A DNA stretch of 64,000 nt, from NCBI GenBank assembly GCA_963576765.1, contig OY755215.1:15639010-15703009 (forward strand). Direction: 5' to 3'. A model generated the notes under the pieces. That model had not been told where the DNA came from, ran no database searches, and was given only the letters and a program-made list of their open reading frames with translations. Shown in pieces: positions 9,952 to 20,166 of this stretch. Position 1 is the stretch's first letter. Each line of letters begins with the position of its first letter. Made by a program: the position numbers and the translations under genes. The DNA is from Draba incana. Taxonomy: Eukaryota > Streptophyta > Magnoliopsida > Brassicales > Brassicaceae.

Positions 9952-11481
9952 TTGAGTCGGCGAAGGTTCGATTCAGCTCGGGAGCAGGATATTGAGGCTT
10001 TGGTTGGCGAGATTAGCACGTTGCGTCTTTGTGCGGTTTCGCAGGAGCCTTTTGGCTTAGAGGCAGTCGATCACGCAGATCTTCTATGTAGGATCAGAGT
10101 GGATCAACAGGGTTTGATTGATGCATCGCGCGCAATTGGTTCTGAGTATCTAGTCTCTTCGAATGGGACGATTCTGGTTCGTGGTCGAGTTTGTGTTCCT
10201 CGAGATGAGTTGTTGAGGCAGGAGATTCTGAGTGAGGCTCATGGGAGCAAGTTCTTGATTCATCCGGGTGCGACTAAGATGTACTATGATCTGAAAAGAT
10301 ATTACCACTGGGTTGGGATGAAGAGAGATGTGGAAAATTGGGTCGTAAAGTGTGACACGTGTTTGTTAGTGAAGGCAGAGCATCGAGTTTCGAGCGGTTT
10401 GTTACAGATTTTACCCATTCCTGAGTAGAAGTGGGACATGATCACTATGGATTTCGTGGTTGGTTTACCTAACTCGAGGACTTTTGAAGCTATCTGGGTG
10501 ATTGTGGATCGGTTGACTAAGACAGCACGATTTCTGGCCGTTAAAAAGACCAATGGAGCTTAGGTTTTGGCTAAGAAGTTCGTGAAAGACATAGTGAGGC
10601 TGCATGGAGTGCCAGCTAATATTATATCAGACCGGGATCCCAAGTTCACTTCAGAGTTTTAGAGAGCCTTTCAGGCAAAGATGGGCACTAAGGTGCATTT
10701 GAGTACGGCTTATCATCCGCAAACTGATAGTCAGTCAGAGAGGACCATTCAGACCTTGGAGGATTTGCTGAGGATGTGTGTGTTAGATTGGGGTGATCAC
10801 TGGGTTGATCACTTGAACCTGACTGAGTTTGCGTATTACAACAGTTTTTTGGCGAGTATCGGTATGGCTCCTTACGAGTCTTAGTATGGGAGGCCATGTA
10901 GGAAACTTTTATGCTGGACCCAAGTGGGGGAGAGAAGCATTTATGGTGCTACTTTTTTTCAGGAAGCGACAGAGAAGATCCGTGTTTTGCGGTTGAACAT
11001 AAAAGAAGCTCAGGATCGACAGAAGAGTTATGCAGATCGAAGAAGAAAAGAGCTTGAGTTTGCCGTGGGAGATCGTGTGTATCTCAAGATGGCGATGTTG
11101 AGGGGTCCTAACAGATCCATTTCTGAGAACAAGCTGAGTCTGCATTTTATGGGTCCATTTCCAGTAGTGGAGTGAGTGGGACCAGTGGCGTATCGGCATG
11201 AGTTACCTCTGATTATGGAAGCATTTCATAATGTGTTCCATGTTTCGATGTTGAAGAAGTGTCTCCATGAATCGGAGAAGCTGGTGGCTAAGATCCTTGT
11301 GGATCTGAAGCCTGATTTGATGGTTCCGGCGGTTCTTGTGAGGATTCTCAAGAGGAGTATCAAGATTCCGTTGTTGAGGATTTTATGGGATTGTGGCGGC
11401 TGCCAGGATGAGACTTGGGACCCAGTGGCAAAGATGAAGTTGAAGTTCAGGAAGTGGTTCGACAAGCAGATCGCAGCTTGA
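9952..11481 (+). pseudogene. Integrase with chromodomain-like tail, element B
   Basis: The zinc-binding His/Cys region is at about 10228-10380 (ending CDTCLLVKAEH). The catalytic D-D-E triad is still present: Asp at 10450-10452 (MDFVVGL), Asp at 10630-10632 (SDRDPKF) and Glu at 10738-10740, giving the D-35-E spacing of retroviral-type integrases. The GPY/F-like part (FMGPFPVVE) is at about 11146-11172. The C-terminus reads VRILKRSIKIPLLRILWDC then DETWDPVAKMKLKFRKWF, a reduced chromodomain of the Tekay kind, thought to steer integration to heterochromatin. At least four in-frame stops interrupt it, among them 10426, 10561, 10660 and 10882. Confidence 0.9.
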
Positions 11482-11589
11482 GCTTACTTGTATCTTTGTG
11501 GTTCAAGTGTTTTGTTTAGCTCGGGAGCTTTGTTGTTTTTGGTTTATGTATTTTTCGTTTTGTTGTAACGATATACATTTTTGGAATTT

Positions 11590-12054
11590 ATAAGATGTAG
11601 TTTTCTTATTTATTTCCAGAGTTATTATAAGATGTGTGTTCCTTATAAGCGTGATTTGGTTGACCAGTATGGGTCGTGTTTTAGGTGATATTTCGGGTGG
11701 GAAATATTGAAGAGAGGCCATGTGAGGCAGAGCTAATCATAATTGTTAGTAGACATTTTCAGAAATTATTACTCTAGGAATAGTGGTTTCTCGAATAACT
11801 CATTACAATTTGAGAAGACGGGTGGGTCGTCGGCGGTTCTACAGGTGACGGGTGGATCACCATGTAGTACCGAGTGTTACTTATCGATGACGGGTAGGTC
11901 TCGGTGTAGTATCGTAGGATGCTTACTTATCTGTGACGGGTGGGTGTCAGGATAAGTATTAGGGGACGGGTGGGTCTCTTAAAGGGAGTGAGTTTCCCTG
12001 CTTGCTCTTGGAGTTGGTGGGCTCCAGAGATTTATTTGAGACGGGTGGATCTCA
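11590..12054 (+). repeat. 3' noncoding hairpin array of element B
   Basis: TTATAAG 11625-11631 pairs with CTTATAA 11642-11648. Then come units with the loop CGGGTGG(A/G) and changing stems: GGTGA 11844-11848 with TCACC 11857-11861; TTAGGGGA 11959-11966 with TCTCTTAA 11975-11982 (two wobbles); TGGAG 12009-12013 with CTCCA 12022-12026; TGAGA 12037-12041 with TCTCA 12050-12054. AGGGA 11983-11987 pairs with TCCCT 11995-11999 around another loop. Units at 11817, 11885 and 11934 pair less well. Same layout as element A, different loop. Confidence 0.85.
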
Positions 12055-12284
12055 TTATAAATCTAGAGGGAAAGGGTTCCCGGTATACCATGGGTGGTTG
12101 GTATATTTATTGCTGTGGATGGTAATGAGTGAGGAGTAGATAATGTATGGGAAAGCGTGCGTACTAACATAGGATTAGGTAAGAGTTCAGGGGTCGGGTG
12201 AGGATCTCTGATGTGGTTGACCAAGTGGGGTCAAGTGTTGGTCTTGGATAGACAGTTTGCGGGATTCGAGGTCGAATCCAGATT

Positions 12285-12297
12285 AGTGGAGGAGAAT
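12285..12297 (+). other. Polypurine tract of element B
   Basis: AGTGGAGGAGAAT directly before the 3' LTR: the purine-rich primer for plus-strand DNA synthesis. Confidence 0.85.
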
Positions 12298-13261
12298 TGT
12301 AACATCCCAAACCAAATTATGGATTTTGGTCAGGGGTGTCGATCGACACCAGGGCAGGGTGTCGATCGACACCAATGTTTTTGGTCGAATCCGGTTTGAT
12401 TTAAATCATTCGGTTAGTTGCGCGGTTTAGGGACGCAGCCTTAGGTCAGGTTTTATAAAGTCTCAGCCGCAGAAACACGAATTTGGCAGAGAAAAAACAA
12501 AGCAAAAAGTGTGTTTTGAGAATTCAAGGGTGAATCGAGAGGATTTGTGATCCGTTCTTCGCCGTTCTTCGTTATTAAGGCTTGTGTCGTTGTTTGGGAC
12601 AGTGATCGTGCTGTCTCGGTGATTTTCCTGTGTGTTCATCGTTATTCGTTCCTGTTTTCTTAAGTGTTCGTGTTCATTCCCTTTTCCGTCACAAAATCGA
12701 GGTGAGTGCGCGACCGTAGGCTTGGATAGATTAAAATTCGGTTGATAAATGATTAGGATTGTTCATAGTGGTTGAGCTGGTTGTTGATTGCGTGTGAGTA
12801 TGATTTTTGCGTGATTTCTGTGATGAACTTGTGTGATTTTCGTGTTTTAGATCAAATGATTTATTCTTTCTTGGTGGTAGAACAGGGTGTCGATCGACAG
12901 CACGTTGAAAACGATATCAGATTTTTTGAGGTGTCAATTGACACCTAGAGGTAGTGTTGATCGACACCCAGGTTAATCATGTATGCGTTTTAATTGTTTA
13001 TTATTCGGTTTTGATTTATCCGTACTTAGCCTGTTGACGGGAGGACCGTTTCACTAAGTATTTATTAAATATTTACGCAACTCTATTTTTCACTTTGAGT
13101 TGCAGGTAACAGAAATGCGTGATCGCGGAATCAAGGCCGGTGAAGAGGATGATAGGATGTTTTATTTGTTCCTGTTTAGTCTAGTGAAACCTGGTGTTTA
13201 GGTTGCTAGATTTTTATGATTATTTATGGAACTTGAATTTTGGAATTGAATTATTGTTTTA
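12298..13261 (+). repeat. 3' LTR of element B, truncated
   Basis: Begins TGTAACATCCC, nearly identical to the 5' LTR over its first 200 bp. It has palindromes at 12336-12349 and 12359-12372, a partial one at 12887, and further ones at 12931-12944 and 12954-12967. It keeps the roughly 44 bp that the 5' LTR has lost. Similarity to the 5' LTR stops at about 13261 in an ATTGTTTTA stretch; roughly 90 bp of the LTR end is missing. Confidence 0.9.
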
Positions 13262-14056
13262 TTGTGTGAAATGCTTTGGTTATTGTTTTAGAACGTACAG
13301 GTATTAAAGAGTAGGGTAAAATGGAAGTAGAAACTTAGCTTGTGAACTGTAGGAAAGAGTCTAGAGTCGAATGCATGTTAAATTGGTAGGATAGTTAGTT
13401 CACAAGGCCAATAGAATTATATATTGCATAGGACGTATGTATGGGGATGCGTTCCGCCTTGTTTGTGCTTGGCCTGAAAAAGTGGCACGAAGACCTAACT
13501 TGATCACAGGTTTTGTTGGATGAATGAAAGGAAAGAATATTCCGTCGACAGGCCAAATATCAGTAATCTAGTGAGAGATAGCTTATGGGGAATAATAATT
13601 GTTTAACTAGTTAAAAGAAATGTTCCTGGTTACTAAGAAAAATGGTTACAAACTAAGCGTTGCTTAGGACGGATGGGAAACTTGAGAATTGAATGGATAA
13701 ATGTGAAGGTGACTTGTGAAGTGGCGAGAGGCATAGTCCTGGTTATGTGGGGATTATATTGGTTACGGGTAATTTAAGATATGTTAAGTCGTGCAACGGA
13801 GAATACTGTTTTACTGAGTGTTCAATACTCACCCCTTACCAAAGTGGCAGGATAAATAACAAAAGAGGTGGACTAGAGGATGGGAAGGAGAAAGCAGCGG
13901 TAATGGTGAAGACTTTTTGAAGGCAGTGTAGTGTTTAGTCTAGAGACGTTGTAATTTACCATACAATGTAAGAAAAATTATAAGAGCAATGAAATGGTAT
14001 TAATTTGACTAATATTTGGTTGTTGACTTCATGTCAATGAAACAGGTGTTACAAAT
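13262..14056 (+). repeat. 3' part of a family D LTR
   Basis: Matches the inverted sequence of about 22621-23350: both share the stretch from GTGTGAAA.GCTT through GAAAGAGTCTAGAGT, GGTTACGGGTAATT and GAGGTGG to the terminal GTGTTACA. It carries the last 795 bp of the LTR in plus orientation, fused to the broken end of element B. Confidence 0.85.
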
Positions 14057-14885
14057 TTGTTCCTATATGTGGGATTTCCTTTTTGCTTGCAGCCGCACTC
14101 GCATGGTGTCCTATTGCGGGAACCTTTTATGCCTTGTACTCCAACAAAAACGTGTTCTGAAGGTGGCGACTTTGAGTCGTGGAATGTCTAAACAATTGGT
14201 TAAACTCGCACCAGCTATTGAGGTCGCTGATGTCCATCATTCTAAACACCGTTGTAGTCCAAGTTTCGGTTTAGCATGTGTTGCTTTTGTTGTATTTTCG
14301 TTTTCGTTGTAACGATTATACTTTTTGGAGACTTATAAGATGAAGTTTCTTATTTATATGTGTTTATAAGATGAGTAGTTCTTATATGTTATTTGTGGGC
14401 CAGTGTTTGGTCCTATTTTTGAGATATTCCGGGTTAGAGAGTATCGAGTTTGACCATGGGAGGTAGTTCTAGTTGGTAGATGTTTATAGACTTTTTCGAA
14501 TTTATTACTCTAGGGGTTGCGGCTTCGAATAACTCATTCATTTTATCTGGATATGATTAGTTCTCCTGTATTCTCTTAGGGATGATTAGTTTGCATTGTG
14601 ATTAGTTCTCTCGAGTGGATGATTAGTTCCCCTGTGTACCCAAAGCTTAAGGGATGCGTCCTAAGAGTGGATGGGGAACGTGACATCGATAGCTCAAGGG
14701 ATGCGTCCTGCGAGTGGAGGGGTGTCAAATGAGTTAAGAGTGATAGATGTCTGGAAACGGGCGTATAAACATGAGATTAGACGGGGGCCTCAGAGATCTG
14801 GTGTTAGGATCTCGGGTGGTATTGACCATTTTCGGTCAGGTTTGGGTCTTTGATAGACGGTTTTGTAGGATTCGAGGACGAGAAT
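14057..14885 (+). mobile_element. 3' end of Tekay-like element C
   Basis: From 14288 on this matches the 3' noncoding part of element A (GTTGTAACGATTATACTTTTT, ATAAG hairpins at about 14335-14385, a worn ATGATTAGTT array at 14548-14635). It ends in GAGGACGAGAAT directly before an LTR. The first 230 bp are harder to place. A short match to the late integrase of B (GGGAACCTTTTATGCC against GTAGGAAACTTTTATGCT) suggests decayed pol. Confidence 0.65.
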
Positions 14886-15550
14886 TGTAACATCCCGAAA
14901 CCAAATAAGTGGATTTTGGTAAGGGAGTCGATCAACACCATGGGTAGTGTTGATCGACACAAGGGTTGCAGAAGTCGGGTTAATTATTTTTTTTTACTCG
15001 GTTTAGTTACAGTTTAAGGGATTTACCTAGGGTTCGTATATATATATATACGTTCTAAGGTTTTGTGGCCGCGTTCCTAAGCAGAAATCAGAGAAAAATC
15101 CTTGAGTTTGAGAGTTTTCGTGGATCGATTCGCGAATCGTTCGGGTTCTCGAGAGTTCTTCGCCGTTCGTTCTTGGTGATCGTTTGTGGATTGTTTTCGT
15201 GTGATTGCCTGTGCGAATTAGAGTCATTCCAGCCTTGTAGAGTATGCGTTCATCGTGTCTTTACCGTTTCGTTCTTCAAATGTAAAGGTGAGTGCGTGAT
15301 CGCTTGGGAAATACTAGAAATCGATTGTAGGTTGAATGATGGATTATTTGATTGTTGATTTGGCGTGATATTGATCGTTTTGTCTCTGTGTTTATGTGTG
15401 AATCGTGTTGAGTTGCGTTTTGTATCGGTTAGGGATGTTTTCTAGACGACCCTCGTGAGGACATGCTCGAGCTCTAGTTTCTGGAACAAGGTGTCGATCG
15501 ACGCCTAGAGGCTGTGTCGATCCACACCCTGCGATGAAGACGATACTCGT
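14886..15550 (+). repeat. LTR of element C, left part
   Basis: Begins TGTAACATCCCG and resembles the LTR of A throughout. Palindrome sites are at 14925-14938 and 14947-14960, and at 15491-15504 and 15514-15527. A TATATATATA box is near 15040. The LTR is split at 15550 by the Athila-like insertion and resumes at 22270. Confidence 0.85.
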
Positions 15551-16645
15551 TGATATATCATGGTTTTTACCGGTTTTTATACCATGATATATGTCCGTTT
15601 TATAGTGTCTTTTGGTGTTTTCTAGTGTTTGGTGTTTAATATTAGGTACAAGGATGCTTTGGACTCAATTGGTGTTTACTGGAGCATTTTGGAGCATAAC
15701 GAAATGAGCAGTCAAAGTCACAAGTTCAGAGTGAAATCTACAGGCTGTGTCGAGCGACGCACTATCCCTGTCGCTCGACGCGACCAAAAAGTGAAAGATT
15801 CTTATTTTTTGGAAAATTTCCGTTTTCACGCCAGAAAAGCCCAGATGTTTGCAATTGGGCCCATGACCGTCCTTGTACTCTATATATACGTTTTTACAGC
15901 CATTGTTTAGGCTTAAGTTTTATTTTACTTTGTTTAGAACTTACTCTTAAGAGATATCTCTAATAAAGATGTTTTGTGCTTCATTTAAATATGTCTGAGT
16001 AATTTCTCTGTTAGTTTTAGGGTTTTCAAGGGTTTTGATGAATTGTTAGATCTGATATGCTTGTTAGGATAATATCTTTAGAAGTTCTTCATCTTGGCTT
16101 GTGATTAATGCTGATTTTAGCGTCCTGAACTAGAATCTGATATTAGGTTAATTGATAGACACGACAGTGTTATTGATTGCTTGAACTAGTCTTTGATGAG
16201 CAAAATTCCTATTCGCAAAGACATTTGGTTTAGGGTTTTGTGAACAATTGAACTTGAACTTTAATGCTTGTTTAGATCAATCTGATTTCGCAACGACAGT
16301 TGGTTGTCTAGGGTTTAAGCATAGATAATATTCGCAGCGACAGCTGGTTTGTTTTACATTCGTGTTCATGTTTAGGAACAGAGCTTTCATATTCCTAATT
16401 ATATGTTTATCCCTGCAATTCTGATTCTCCTGAGATTTCCCTGAATCTAGCTTTTATCTTTATTGTTTAAAGCTTACCACTATCTTGCTTTGTTTCATTT
16501 GCTTTTCTTATATTATATTTGCCTAGCTTAGTCTGAATTTAATTATCTATTGTGTCCCTGATTCCCTGTGGATTCGATAACCTCAAGTACTACAATCGAT
16601 CTCTTAATTTGAGAGAGTAGGTTTAGGGTAAATTTGACCATATCA
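15551..16645 (+). repeat. 5' LTR of the Athila-like element
   Basis: 1095 bp. It opens with an inverted repeat (ATATCATGGT with ACCATGATAT). A GAGC/GCTC palindrome pair lies at 15747-15760 and 15768-15781 (centres 21 bp apart). A TATA box, TATATATA, lies at 15881-15888. The end, GACCATATCA, directly precedes the primer site. Confidence 0.96.
15881..15888 (+). promoter_or_regulatory. TATA box in the Athila-like 5' LTR
   Basis: CTCTATATATACG about 330 bp into the LTR, a canonical plant TATA context. The 3' LTR has the same box at 21500-21507. It would set the U3/R boundary shortly downstream. Confidence 0.6.
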
Positions 16646-16650
16646 AATTT

Positions 16651-16667
16651 TGGCGCCGTTGCCGGGG
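16651..16667 (+). other. Primer-binding site, tRNA-Asp type
   Basis: TGGCGCCGTTGCCGGGG, five bases after the LTR. This site is characteristic of Athila and other Tat/Athila-lineage elements. Confidence 0.93.
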
Positions 16668-17071
16668 AGTCAATTTGCCATTAGATTTTTACTACTAGGA
16701 TTTTGTCTAGGTATTTTATTTTTGTTTTTGTTTTTGTTTTTCTTTCTTTGTTTTATGTTTCAGGTACATGCGAAACCGCAATACCAGGAGCAGCCAAGAC
16801 AAAGAGATTTTGGAAGTAGGACTCGAGGATCTAGCACGTCTAGAGCGAACCAACCGAAAAGCGACGAAAGAAGCTAAGAAGATGGTTGCAAACACGATTG
16901 TGTTCCAAAGAGATGGTGGGTTCTTCGACAGAGAAGGAAACCCGTACAATGAGGATGGACAGAGACTGGACGCTAATGGGAATGTGATCGTCGAGCAGAT
17001 CGATGAAGAACAGCAGCGAGCTTAAGAAGAAGAAGAAGCCGAACAGGCTCGTGTTCGGGAGGAACAGCTTC

Positions 17072-17202
17072 GTGTCGAGCGACACAACCTGGTTGTCGCT
17101 CGACACGATGGAAACGGAGGCGTCGATCGACAGGGTCAGCAGATCGCTCGACAGGAACAAAATGTTAATGTCGAGCGACACCAACCACACGTCGCTCGAC
17201 AC
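17072..17202 (+). repeat. Six-site palindrome array in gag
   Basis: Fourteen-base sites start at 17072, 17093, 17120, 17141, 17168 and 17189, so centre spacings are 21, 27, 21, 27, 21. Cores run GAGC, GCTC, GATC, GCTC, GAGC, GCTC. The GAGC and GCTC sites are reverse complements, so sites 1-2 and 5-6 can form 12-14-bp stems with a 7-base loop. Confidence 0.95.
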
Positions 17203-18411
17203 GATGTCCAGAATCGCACCTTGGCTGATTTCAACAGACCGGAACAGTTTTACGCTAACCGAGCTGCGATTCGTCCTCCAGCGTTCCAGCGCAATGATTT
17301 TGAGCTCAAGCCTGCGTACTTCTCTTTAGTCGCTCAGGACCCGTTCTGCGGTCTTCCTCATGAGAATCCAATGGATCATATAGAGCGATTCGAGGACCTT
17401 GCTTCTGCTATCAAGGCCAATGGAGTCTCAGAGGACTACCTATTCTGCAAGCTATTCCCCTATTCTCTTCATGGGGAAGCTAAGTATTGGTTGAAGACGT
17501 TACCACCGGGCTCGCTAACTAACTGGATGGATACAAAGAATGCCTTTATAAGCAATTTCTTTGACGATGCGAAGTCCGAAGATCTGAGAGCAAAGATTGC
17601 AACTTTCCAGCAAGGAGACTGTGAGGCGTTCAGGACTGCATGGCACAGATTTAAAGGCTATCAGAGGGACTGTCCTCACCACGGCTTCACTGACATTCAG
17701 CTACTGGGTATCTTCTACAGAGGAATTCCCACAAGCTATGCTACTACATTGGATGCTGCAAGCAATGGAAACTTCAACACCAATTCTCCTGGGACTGCCA
17801 CCCAGCTTATAGAGAACCTTGCTAACAGCACCAGTGCTAAGAACATGGATTATGAGAGGAGCCTGCAGAAGCGAGACATCCATGGAAATGAGCTTGCTGA
17901 GGTAACAAAGAAGCTTGACAATATGACTAGTCTTCTAGCTGGGAAGAAGTCAGTTCACTTTGCTCAGGATTCAGAAGAGGATGTGAACTACCTTAATAAA
18001 AGCGGATTTCAGAAGTACGGTGGATCTACTTATCAGAAGCCTTTTCAGAACAGTGGCTACACAAGGACTTATGGATCTTCTTCGTACCAAAAGCCTCCTC
18101 CTCCATCTGAAAACAGTCGATTGGAATCTATGATGGAACGGCTTCTAGAGGGACAGCAAAAGCTAGCTGTGGATTGGAATGGGAAATTCGACTCGCTTTA
18201 CACTGATTTGAACGGCAAGATCGAAGCTCTCAGTACTCATGTCAAGAAGCTCGACGTCCAAGTAGCTCAAACTGCAGAATCTGTAAGAAGACAAGAGGGG
18301 TTTCTTCCTGCCAAGACTGATAACAACCCCAAAAGATCCTGCAATGTCGTTCTGATAGCAGAAGAGAACTTCTTTGACGAGTTTGATACGATTTTCGGAG
18401 TTTCAGAGCCT

Positions 18412-18567
18412 GTGTCGATCGACACAGTGGATAAGTGTCGATCGACACGTGAAGAATCAGTCCTCTCTGAAATCGAAGCTATGCTGTCGAGCGACAGGGA
18501 GCATCATGTCGCTCGACACGAGGAAATCAGAAGCGTCGATCGACAGCCACCTCACGTCGCTCAACAC
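18412..18567 (+). repeat. Second six-site palindrome array in gag
   Basis: Sites start at 18412, 18435, 18484, 18506, 18533 and 18554. Centre spacings are 23, 49 (about 22+27, as if one site were missing), 22, 27, 21. It lies between the gag domain and the protease. The last site is worn (GTCGCTCAACAC). Confidence 0.93.
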
Positions 18568-20034
18568 ACAGTCCAGGCCGAACCAGATCTTCAAAAACCA
18601 TCTCCAATCGTCGAGGAACGAGTCTTCAAGCCTAAGGTTCCATTCCCACAGTCTCGGAAGAGCAAACAGGAGGTTGAGGAAGCCATTTGCAAGAGGATGA
18701 TAGAGAAGATCATGATAGAGATGCCTCTTATTGACGCGATTAAGTTTTCTCCTGCAATTCGAAGATACGTCAAGCGGATGGTTGAAAATGGGGTTAGTCC
18801 CGGGGAAGGTGCGCTGCTGACCAGAGATCTTCAAGCGATTCTCCTTAATACGGCTCCGATCTCCAAGAAAAAGAAGAAGGAGATAATAGTTTCTCCTAAA
18901 GTTAGTGCGATGATCCAGGGCAGGATTCCTGTAAAGCTACTTGATCATGGAAGCTTCGTTCTCCATTGTTCAATCTCTGAAGAGAGTTTCTCTCACTCCT
19001 TCTGCGATACAGGATCCGGTATTAATTTGATGCCGCTATCCGTTGCTGTCAGACTTGGATTGACAGATTTCAAGAAGACTAGGATGTCTCTTATCCTAGC
19101 AGATCGTTCTAGAAGATTCCCGAAAGGTGTTCTTGAGGATGTGCCTATTAGAATTTAGGACTGCGTTATTCCAACAGACTTTGTAGTTTTGGAATACGAT
19201 GAAGAGCCTCAGGATCCTTTGCTTCTGGGAAGATCTTTCTTAGCAACAGCTGGAGCGCATATTGACTGTAGAAGAGGAACGATTAAGCTTGACCTTGGTG
19301 ATGTCATCTTGGATTTTGACATGGACAGTACGAGGAGAAGACCCACAATCGATGGTCAAGCTTTCTCTGTGGATACATCGCTAGAAGATGAGCCAACTGA
19401 GGAGCCTTCGAAAGTCATTTCTGCTGAGACCATTGAGGAAGCAGTTGCTACAGTACCATCTGCTGAGGTACTTCTTGAATTCAGTACTTAATTCAATCTC
19501 TTCTAATTTCATTAAAGTTGAAAAGGCGGTTACGCGCTCATGCAAGCATCGAGTTTCTCGAGAGCTTGGTTTTTCTAATGAAATTTCAGGGAATAGGAAA
19601 GAAGAGGAGAAGCCTAAGAGGACTTCAAAGCCTTTTGCGCGAATGAGAATCATCGTTCCTCAAGAGCTCATAGATCAGGGAGAAGCAATTCTTCAGGAGA
19701 TGATGGAGAGAACGATGAAGCTTTTCCTGGAGATTGTTTCTGATAAGTCTGGGGGAGATTCAAAGAAGGTTCGAATGAAGCAAGCTGCTGGTTCCATCCC
19801 GGATAAAGGAAGTCCAATACTTCCTCAAGATCCACCATAGTGTCGAGTTCCAAAACAGTCCAGCTAAATGACAGAAAACAAGCGCTTAGTGGGAGGCAAC
19901 CCACTTGTGAATTTTACTAACTATCTACTTAGATTTTTGATTTTCTTTTTCAGTTTTACGTTTTGGTGTTGTTTTAGTTATGATTTTCAGGAAATAAACG
20001 TTTGAATGCAAGTGCGAATGCTCTTCAGCACCTT

Positions 20035-20166
20035 GTGTCGAGCGACGAGCATAATCATGTCGCTCGACACGAGTAAAATCAAGGTGTCGATCGACGAAAG
20101 CCTTAAGTCGCTCGACGCGACAGATTTTTAAGTGTCGATCGACACAGATGTCTTGTCGCTCGACAC
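20035..20166 (+). repeat. Six-site palindrome array in the 3' noncoding region
   Basis: Sites start at 20035, 20057, 20084, 20105, 20132 and 20153. Centre spacings are 22, 27, 21, 27, 21, the same phase as the gag arrays. Cores are GAGC, GCTC, GATC, GCTC, GATC, GCTC. Confidence 0.95.

Larger units (their letters stand above)
5526..13261 (+). mobile_element. Tekay-like chromovirus B
   Basis: Order: LTR, primer-binding site, gag, protease, reverse transcriptase, RNase H, integrase, chromodomain-like tail, noncoding hairpin array, polypurine tract, LTR. This is the Ty3/gypsy order (integrase after RNase H). It is inserted directly next to element A. The 3' LTR breaks off at 13261, where family D sequence begins, so no target duplication can be checked. 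All genes carry stops or frameshifts. Confidence 0.9.
16768..19491 (+). pseudogene. gag-protease of the Athila-like element
   Basis: One frame runs from the ATG at 16768 to 19491 and is broken only by stops at 17023-17025 and 19156-19158. N-terminal part: LARLERTNRKATKEAKKM, then RDGGFFDREGNPYNEDG. The capsid-like gag domain starts at about 17330 (DPFCGLPHENPMDHIERF, GEAKYWLKTLPPGSL, FRTAWHRFKGYQRDCPHHGF). The aspartic protease is at about 18990-19290, with CDTGSGINLMPLSVA and LLGRSFLATAGAHIDC. Two palindrome arrays (17072-17202 and 18412-18567) lie in coding sequence and give repeated V-[E/A/D]-R-[H/Q] peptides. No RT follows. With two stops it is nearly intact. Confidence 0.88.

Noticed and set aside
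14016..14312. 98-codon plus-strand frame spanning the family D LTR end and element C
   Set aside because: Crosses a junction between unrelated repeats; composition and context do not support a gene.
5526..14885. Element A as one element interrupted by B and continued at 14288
   Set aside because: 14288-14700 repeats sequence already present in A at 5040-5525, so it must be another copy.
18457..18834. Minus-strand frame opposite the gag-protease linker
   Set aside because: Shadow frame created partly by the palindrome array.
17072..20166. Palindrome arrays as a CRISPR array
   Set aside because: Sites are short palindromes with two alternating gaps inside a plant retrotransposon; no cas genes and no spacer-like inserts.
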